In this document: positions 28,286 to 34,114 of the stretch, piece by piece | How positions within the stretch are numbered: the first letter of the stretch is position 1 | How the letters are laid out: every line of letters starts with the position of its first letter | Source of the DNA: Deltaproteobacteria bacterium | Lineage (GTDB): Bacteria > Desulfobacterota > Syntrophia > Syntrophales > UBA5619 | Direction: 5' to 3' | DNA: 34,114 bases | NCBI GenBank assembly: GCA_026388375.1 | Contig: JAPLJX010000197.1 | Location: 1 to 34,114 of the forward strand | Notes under the pieces: model-generated | Database searches by the model: none | Told to the model about the DNA's origin: nothing | The model's input: the letters and a program-made list of their open reading frames with translations, nothing else | Made by a program: the position numbers and the translations under genes

Positions 28286-29158
28286 TCAATACCTCTCTAA
28301 TTCAATAACCGCGTAATTCCCCCGCTGGTCTCTGTTGATATGCAACAGCGTCTTTGCTTGAAAAAGACCCACGAACAGGCTTACGCCGCAGGCCGTAGCC
28401 GAGCCGGAATATCCATAGTCGCGGAGATAATCAAACTCGGCAGCGGGTCGCAAAGTTTCCCTCAAGGCGGTGGCTTCATCATCGCCGATCAGCGCGCCGA
28501 AAGAGACCACTTCCACCGGCGATCTTTCCCGTTCCCTGATCCATCTCATACATGAAGGGCCGTCCCGGAATGACATGATCTCTGTAAACGCCCCGCAGGC
28601 CCCCTCCTTCTCAAGCTTTACGTAAAACCAGCCGCTCCCGTCAACCATTCGCCAGCCGCGACCACTCGGTTCTTTCCTGTTCATCCGGGAAAGAGAGGAC
28701 TCATCCACGCCGCCGATCAGGGCGCTCCTTTCCGCCCCCCCGGCAAAATCCGCCTTCAGCAGTTCCAGTCCCCTCTCGAAGGAAAGGTGCTGGCTGGAAA
28801 CGGTGATGTTGCGGCCCCGGATACCCAGATTCCGGGCAAGATGGAAAGCCGCCGTATTGCTCATCGTATTGATGAATCCAAAAGGTCTTGGCAGGGACTT
28901 GGACTCATAGATCTCATCGAGGACATCCGCGGTCTCGCCAAGGTTGCCGTCCTCCGTCGTCAGGTAGACGGCCGTAGCAGCCTCAAGGGGCTGCTGGTGG
29001 ACACATTGAAGGGCGCCAAGCAGCGAAAGCAGGATAAATCGGTTAACCCTGCGGAAATTTTCCTGGGTATAGCGTCTTATCTCCTCTTTTAGAAAATGGA
29101 TGTCCGCGTTCGCTTCCCCGGTAAAGGCAGAGGCGCTGTGAATGTACATTTCGCTCAC
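28286..29158 (-). CDS. Short degenerate beta-ketoacyl synthase-like protein (Ketoacyl-synt_2-like)
   Basis: 290 aa; KS-like FINTMSNTAAFHLARNLGIRGRNITVSSQHLSFERGLELL with no nucleophile Cys; C-terminal half shortened; overlaps the intact KS by 4 nt. Confidence 0.75.
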   Translation of the reverse strand: MSEMYIHSASAFTGEANADIHFLKEEIRRYTQENFRRVNRFILLSLLGALQCVHQQPLEAATAVYLTTEDGNLGETADVLDEIYESKSLPRPFGFINTMSNTAAFHLARNLGIRGRNITVSSQHLSFERGLELLKADFAGGAERSALIGGVDESSLSRMNRKEPSGRGWRMVDGSGWFYVKLEKEGACGAFTEIMSFRDGPSCMRWIRERERSPVEVVSFGALIGDDEATALRETLRPAAEFDYLRDYGYSGSATACGVSLFVGLFQAKTLLHINRDQRGNYAVIELERY

Positions 29159-30330
29159 TCTTTATTGTCCTTATTGGAGAGGATCAGGGTGGTGCAGTTG
29201 CCGCCAAACCCGAAGTAGTTCAGCATAAAAATGCCCTCCCCGGCTTCCATATTTTCCATCAGGGGCGTCAGTTTCAAGTTCTCATCCACTTCCCTGAAGC
29301 CGGGGGTGGAGGGGACAAAACCCGCCTTGACCGATTCCGTGAACAGTATCAGCTCGTTGACGCCGCAGGCGCCCACGGTGTGGCCTATGAAAGGCTTGAC
29401 GCACGTCACGGGTGGAATATCACGCCCGAAGGTCGCCCTCATGGCGGCGCACTCGGTCTTGTCATTGTTCTCCGTTCCCGTGGCATGGGCCTTGACGGCG
29501 CAGATATCTTCCGGTCCAATCCCCGCCTGCTTGAGGGCCCTGTTCATCGTTTCCGCAGCGGCAGATCCTTCCTCGTCGTTGCTGGTGATGCTGTAGGTAT
29601 CGCAGAGATTCGCCCCACCAAGGTGCATAAAATCACTGGCCTTCCTGCGCATCCCCTCCAGCACCACCGCACCGCAAGCCTCGCCGAGGATCAGGCCGTC
29701 CCGCGTCCTGTCAAAGGGCCTGTACTCCGAGGCGGCAATGGATTTCAGGGCTTCAAAACCGTAAAAACCGAGGTTGTTGAAGAGGTCGTAGCCGACGACC
29801 ATGGCCCTCTCGATGTGCCCTTCCGAGATCATGGCTGCGGCATAAAGCAAGGCGTTGGCGCTCGAAGTGCATGCCGTGGTGAAGGAATAGCAGTTACCCC
29901 CTATTCCGAACTTCTCCACGATGGCGCCGGCTATTTTGCCGTACCCAGAGGACGACTGGAGAAACATGCTCGACACGGTTGCAGACGTCTTGCGATGCTT
30001 GCCCTCAAACACGGGAACGTCCATGGACGTCGAGCCGAAGAACAGATGCATATCCTTGATCTCCGCATGGTTCAAGCCTGCATCGCGGAGCGCCCGGGAC
30101 ACCGCAGAAAAGAGAATCGCATAGAAATATTCCGCGGAGCGGTTATCCAGCTTATCCCCCTCGTTGCGGTTGATGAGATAGTACGGCCTGGTATAGGGCA
30201 GGCGGGCAATATTAAAGGGGATATGCTCAAGCTTTATCCTTTTATGGCGCACCGCATCAACAATCCCCTCCAGAGAATCTCCGAGGGAGCAGGTCATCGC
30301 CTTTCCCGTTACAAATGCCCTTCTTTTCAA
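29155..30330 (-). CDS. Beta-ketoacyl-ACP synthase (intact)
   Basis: TTACTSSANALLYA, KAHATGTENND, KPFIGHTVGACG. Confidence 0.93.
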   Translation of the reverse strand: MKRRAFVTGKAMTCSLGDSLEGIVDAVRHKRIKLEHIPFNIARLPYTRPYYLINRNEGDKLDNRSAEYFYAILFSAVSRALRDAGLNHAEIKDMHLFFGSTSMDVPVFEGKHRKTSATVSSMFLQSSSGYGKIAGAIVEKFGIGGNCYSFTTACTSSANALLYAAAMISEGHIERAMVVGYDLFNNLGFYGFEALKSIAASEYRPFDRTRDGLILGEACGAVVLEGMRRKASDFMHLGGANLCDTYSITSNDEEGSAAAETMNRALKQAGIGPEDICAVKAHATGTENNDKTECAAMRATFGRDIPPVTCVKPFIGHTVGACGVNELILFTESVKAGFVPSTPGFREVDENLKLTPLMENMEAGEGIFMLNYFGFGGNCTTLILSNKDNKE

Positions 30331-30334
30331 AATT

Positions 30335-30610
30335 CTACTCCGGCTGAATAAAGTCGGCGAAGGTGTTCAACGATCTCATAACCCGCCTCATTTCTTTGCT
30401 GTCGGTAATGGCGATGTTGTATTTATTCTGTATGGCCATAGAGATCTGCAGGGCATCTATTGAGTCCAGGCCGAGCTTGGAATCTCTGCCGAAAAGGGAT
30501 TCTTCGTCACCGATCTCTCCGGGATCAGTCATTACATCACACTCCTCTACGATCAATCTCTTCAATTCCATTTTCAGTCTCTCATCAAGAGAGCCTTTCA
30601 TCGTTTTCAT
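30335..30610 (-). CDS. Acyl carrier protein
   Basis: SKLGLDSIDALQISMAIQNKY phosphopantetheine site; 91 aa. Confidence 0.9.
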   Translation of the reverse strand: MKTMKGSLDERLKMELKRLIVEECDVMTDPGEIGDEESLFGRDSKLGLDSIDALQISMAIQNKYNIAITDSKEMRRVMRSLNTFADFIQPE

Positions 30611-31836
30611 ATCTCCCCCCGCCTCCGCAATAAGATTACCGTCAAGGTCAGCATGACGACCCCGAAAATAAACAGGTACAGGCTTTTCGGGAGAACATCG
30701 GAAACATTGCCGTTCCGCAGGAAGATATCGAGGAATCCCTCCAGTCCCCAGGACATGGGAGACATATTGGCAAGATCCTGCATAAACCCGGGCATGACAA
30801 ACTTAGGCACCATGATTCCACCCAGAGCGCCAAAAATGAGATTCAGGACCCCCCCGACGGTGGTTGCCTGCTCCGTCGTCCTGGCTGCAGAAGCAATGAG
30901 GAGCGCCATAGAGATGGCGCTGAAGCTTACGGAAGCTGCGATCAGGATAAGGCCGCCCATTGAATCCCCCAGGGTGAGGGCGGTGCCGCCGCACAGCGGC
31001 ACGATATAAACACCCATGGCAATCATGATGATCACCTGGATTGCGTTGATCAGAAGATAAGGCGCCATCTTGCCCATAATCAGACAGAACCTCGATACAT
31101 TCATGCTTTTGAGGCGCATGAGGGTGCCCTGCTCCCTTTCGGAAATAAAGGTGTTGGATATGGGTATGACAATAAAAAACATGGAAAATACGAGCCAGGC
31201 GGGAACGCTCTGCTGGACGGCGGACGGAATCTTGGAGTACCGTCCTTCCTTGTAAACGTAATGGACCTCGACCAAGCTCTCCTCGGCTGCCGTCATTTTC
31301 TCCCTGTCGATTCCGGCCAAGGGCAGGAGACTGCCCATACGGTCGATGAAGGCATCCCATGTCAACTTCGCCAGTTTTCCATCCAACGCGCTTTTCAAAA
31401 CAAGCTGGGTCTGGACGTTTACCGCAGGATTGACCAGGAGTTCCAGGGGTTTTTCATCCTTACCCTTTCCATTTTTCTCCACGAAGGCGGAGAAGTTTTC
31501 TTTGATGATCAGGGCAAACTTGTAATCCCGGGCAAGCATCTGTTCCTTGATCTTATCCGCGACCTTATCCGCGGCGGCCTCTTTCTCTATGAGGTGAAAT
31601 CGGAAAGTACGGAGTGCATCCATTGCCTTCAAGAATGCTTCCGATTTTTTTCCCGCATCCTGGTTCACGGCGAGGACATCTATGCTGACGGCGCCATGGA
31701 GTTCAAAAAGATCCCGCATCGCCAGGGACATGATCATGATGAAAACTGCGGGCATGATGAAGAGGACGGTTATGGCATGGATATCCCGGATGATCAGTAA
31801 AAATTCCTTTTTCAGAATGTACAGAATTTTAATCAT
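30607..31836 (-). CDS. ABC-2 type transporter permease
   Basis: N-terminal TM, large periplasmic loop, SMFFIVIPISNTFISEREQGTLMRLKSMNVS, C-terminal TM bundle. Confidence 0.93.
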   Translation of the reverse strand: MIKILYILKKEFLLIIRDIHAITVLFIMPAVFIMIMSLAMRDLFELHGAVSIDVLAVNQDAGKKSEAFLKAMDALRTFRFHLIEKEAAADKVADKIKEQMLARDYKFALIIKENFSAFVEKNGKGKDEKPLELLVNPAVNVQTQLVLKSALDGKLAKLTWDAFIDRMGSLLPLAGIDREKMTAAEESLVEVHYVYKEGRYSKIPSAVQQSVPAWLVFSMFFIVIPISNTFISEREQGTLMRLKSMNVSRFCLIMGKMAPYLLINAIQVIIMIAMGVYIVPLCGGTALTLGDSMGGLILIAASVSFSAISMALLIASAARTTEQATTVGGVLNLIFGALGGIMVPKFVMPGFMQDLANMSPMSWGLEGFLDIFLRNGNVSDVLPKSLYLFIFGVVMLTLTVILLRRRGEI

Positions 31837-31850
31837 TCTTAACGATACCG

Positions 31851-32603
31851 TCAGCCTTCGTCGCGCAGCCTGACGTCTGTCAGTTTGAGGAAAAGTTTCT
31901 CAAGGGTTCTATGGCCAAAATTATTCACGGCATCGTCACGTGTCAAAATGGCCTGTTTGTCGCCGTGGAGGATGATTTTTCCCTCGTCTATAATGGCAAT
32001 GTCATCGGACACCTGCTCGATCTCATCCATGTAATGGGATGTGTAGATGATTGTCGTCTTCCGCTCCCGGTTGATCTTCCGTATCGTCTCCAGGATGTAG
32101 TTCCTGGATTGTGTATCGACGCCCACCGTAGGCTCATCGAGATAGAGTATCTCCGGATCGTTTAACAGGCCTATTGCAAGGTTAAGGCGTCTTTTCATGC
32201 CGCCGGAAAACTTATCCACACGCTTTTTCGCAAAGCGCTGCATGCTTCCGATATCGATGCAAAATTCCATGCGCTCTTTCAGTTTCTTCCCCTTCAGACC
32301 CCACAGGGCGCCGAAATATTCCAGGTTCTCGAAAGCCGTCAGCAGTCTATAGAAAGCCAAGGCCTGGGGCACGTAACTGCATTTTAACTGGATGGCTTTA
32401 AGCTCACGATCGAGATCCAGGCCGTCGACGGTTATGCATCCGCTTTCTTTTCGGATGACGCCCGTAAGAATGGAGATCAGGGTGGTCTTTCCAGCGCCGT
32501 TTGGACCCAGCAGCCCCAAGATAGAGCCACGACGCACCGAAAGGCTCACATCCTTGAGAACGGGCTTGTCGTAGGACTTGTAAAGATGGTTGATCTCGAT
32601 CAA
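31851..32603 (-). CDS. ABC transporter ATP-binding protein
   Basis: GLLGPNGAGKTTLISILTG, KFSGGMKRRLNLAIGLLNDPEILYLDEPTVGVD. Confidence 0.96.
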   Translation of the reverse strand: MIEINHLYKSYDKPVLKDVSLSVRRGSILGLLGPNGAGKTTLISILTGVIRKESGCITVDGLDLDRELKAIQLKCSYVPQALAFYRLLTAFENLEYFGALWGLKGKKLKERMEFCIDIGSMQRFAKKRVDKFSGGMKRRLNLAIGLLNDPEILYLDEPTVGVDTQSRNYILETIRKINRERKTTIIYTSHYMDEIEQVSDDIAIIDEGKIILHGDKQAILTRDDAVNNFGHRTLEKLFLKLTDVRLRDEG

Positions 32604-32719
32604 CGGTTCACCATTGTAAGGGGTTAGGTCACTTTACCACCCCCTGGATCAGAGGGGCTGTGCTTTCCTGGTCATCCATCATCGGTTTGCCTATATGAAC
32701 ACCTCCCCCATGTCAAGAT

Positions 32720-33998
32720 TTAAGGTCCCTTTCCGGCGAAGAGTTCTGAGAAGACCTCGCGGTCAAAGAGCTCGTGACCCATGATCTGTCGCACGGCCTG
32801 AAAAGAGCCCAGAACGGTCCCCAGCATCCCCGGCGCCAGCGCGTTCTGGCCGGCGAAAAAGAGTCCGCCCAGCGGCGCGCGGTGGAGCGCGGAAGCGACC
32901 GGCAACTGACGCACCGAACGCATGATGCCGTAAGGCGAACCGTCCGGACTGTTCACCCAGTCGGCCCGGCGAATCTTTTCCTCCTGGTAATCCGCGCCGC
33001 GCCGGCCCGTTGTCGTATCCTCCCACCGGCGCCACCCGGAAAAAGGACTTTGGGTGATCATCATGAGGTGGCTTTTACCTTCCCGGCCGGCACGCAATTG
33101 ATAGAACACACCATCGGAAATCCATCCCTCCCGGTCCGTATGCAACCGGTAGATATTGTGCGGCAGGGCGGGGTGGGTCCGGGCGTCCACGGCGACATTC
33201 GCCGCGAACAGGCCTTCCGTCTCGACAAGGCTTCGGATCCGTCTTGCCTGACGGGGTTTGACGGCCCCCTCCGGCAGCATCGCCAGAACCGCCTTGGGAT
33301 GAACGGCGGCCACGACCCGGGTTCCCCGGAGCACCCTTCCGGAGGCGAGCCTCACCCCGGCAACCCCTTGACCGTCGGTCAGGATCGCCGCCGCCGGATC
33401 GTTGCAGATGAGGCTGCCGCCAAGCCCCGCAAATCGTGAGATGAACGCCTCCGCCAGATCCGACCCGCGTCCCCGCAAACGCCAGGCGGATAGAAGATAG
33501 GAAGTCAGCGCCATATGGTGGTAGATCACGGGGCAATCATGCTCCGAAAGCCCCATCCATCTCGAAGCGACGCAAAGAACGCTCCGCAGTCGGGCGGAAC
33601 AGTTCATCTTCGTCAGGTAGTCCGTGAGCGGCGAGAAAAGATCCATGTCGAGGAAAGGGATCGTCGCCGAAGACAAGAAAGATAGGGAATTCTGCAGATC
33701 GGTGATGGCGCGGAGATTTCCAAGGATCGTCGCGATCGGCCGGCGATCCTCCGGGAACGCCGCTTCCAACGCCTCGGCGAATGCATCAATCCCTTCCGGC
33801 AGATCGAACGTAAAATCATCGAAAAGGTAGCGGTCGATGGGGCCGCCCTGCCCCATCCGCTCCGCCGCCACCGCGACGCCCAGATAATCGAACATCCTCC
33901 GGAGAGGCTGCCCCTCCCCGAAAGCGCCGAAATAATGAACCCCGACGGGGCAGTCGACGCCGTCCCGGGCATAACTGCGCATCAGACCGCCCGGCAGG
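32720..33998 (-). pseudogene. CrtI/phytoene-desaturase-like FAD oxidoreductase, 5'-truncated (no N-terminal GxGxxG)
   Basis: PGGLMRSYARDGVDCPVGVHYFGAFGEGQPLRRMFDYLGV and C-terminal PLGGLFFAGQNALAPGMLGTVLGSFQAVRQI. The FAD-binding N-terminus is replaced by sequence antisense to a thioredoxin. Confidence 0.8.
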
Positions 33999-34114
33999 AG
34001 GCCGACCTGCCGCTGATGCTCGACTTCTATTCGCCAAACTGCGGCCCCTGCCGGACGCTGGCTCCGGTTATAGATCGGTTGGCGCGACAATTTTTCGGCC
34101 GGGCGATCATCGCC
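33998..34114 (+). CDS. Thioredoxin-fold protein fragment (CGPC), runs off window
   Basis: EADLPLMLDFYSPNCGPCRTLAPVIDRLARQFFGRAIIA on plus strand. Confidence 0.8.

Noticed and set aside
1-34114. CRISPR arrays, rRNA, tRNA, retron or diversity-generating elements
   Set aside because: No regularly spaced repeats, RNA gene signatures, or reverse transcriptase coding regions seen on reading; not excluded by computation.

Overview
This window looks like part of a deltaproteobacterium-like genome. It carries a large, fragmented type II fatty-acid/polyketide-style locus. Part 1 (about 1-16.4 kb, minus strand) encodes a DegV/DAK2-type protein, a 4HBT thioesterase, a B12-type radical SAM protein, a DUF3261-like lipoprotein, a LolA-like protein, FabG, an AMP-dependent acyl ligase, a ketosynthase (KS) paired with a catalytically degenerate KS (chain-length-factor-like), a PlsC-type acyltransferase, another intact KS and an ACP. 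A tripartite tricarboxylate transporter (TctA/B/C) sits inside it. Part 2 (16.7-19.7 kb, plus strand) is a divergent trio: a small unknown protein, a BtrH-like (ACP-dependent acyl/aminoacyl transferase) protein and a second B12-type radical SAM protein. Part 3 (28.3-34 kb, minus strand) encodes a short degenerate KS, an intact KS, an ACP, an ABC-2 exporter pair and a CrtI/phytoene-desaturase-like FAD oxidoreductase. Between parts 2 and 3 is a lower-GC region with small lipoproteins, DUF1385, TatA, a frameshifted C45-type acyltransferase/hydrolase and remnants of mobile or restriction genes. The LolA + DUF3261 + TE + AMP-ligase + FabG + KS/CLF set resembles aryl-polyene (APE) loci. The multiple KS + ACP + B12 radical SAM + CrtI-like set also recalls candidate ladderane-type loci. 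The combination with a BtrH-like transferase and an ABC exporter is the main candidate for something undescribed. Several lesions are directly visible: a perfect 56-bp tandem duplication that breaks degV, an orphan gene 3' end next to an inserted AAA ATPase, a MITE that supplies the TctA stop codon, and a truncated thioredoxin fused head-to-head to the truncated CrtI-like gene. All family names come from reading motifs in the translations; no searches were run.
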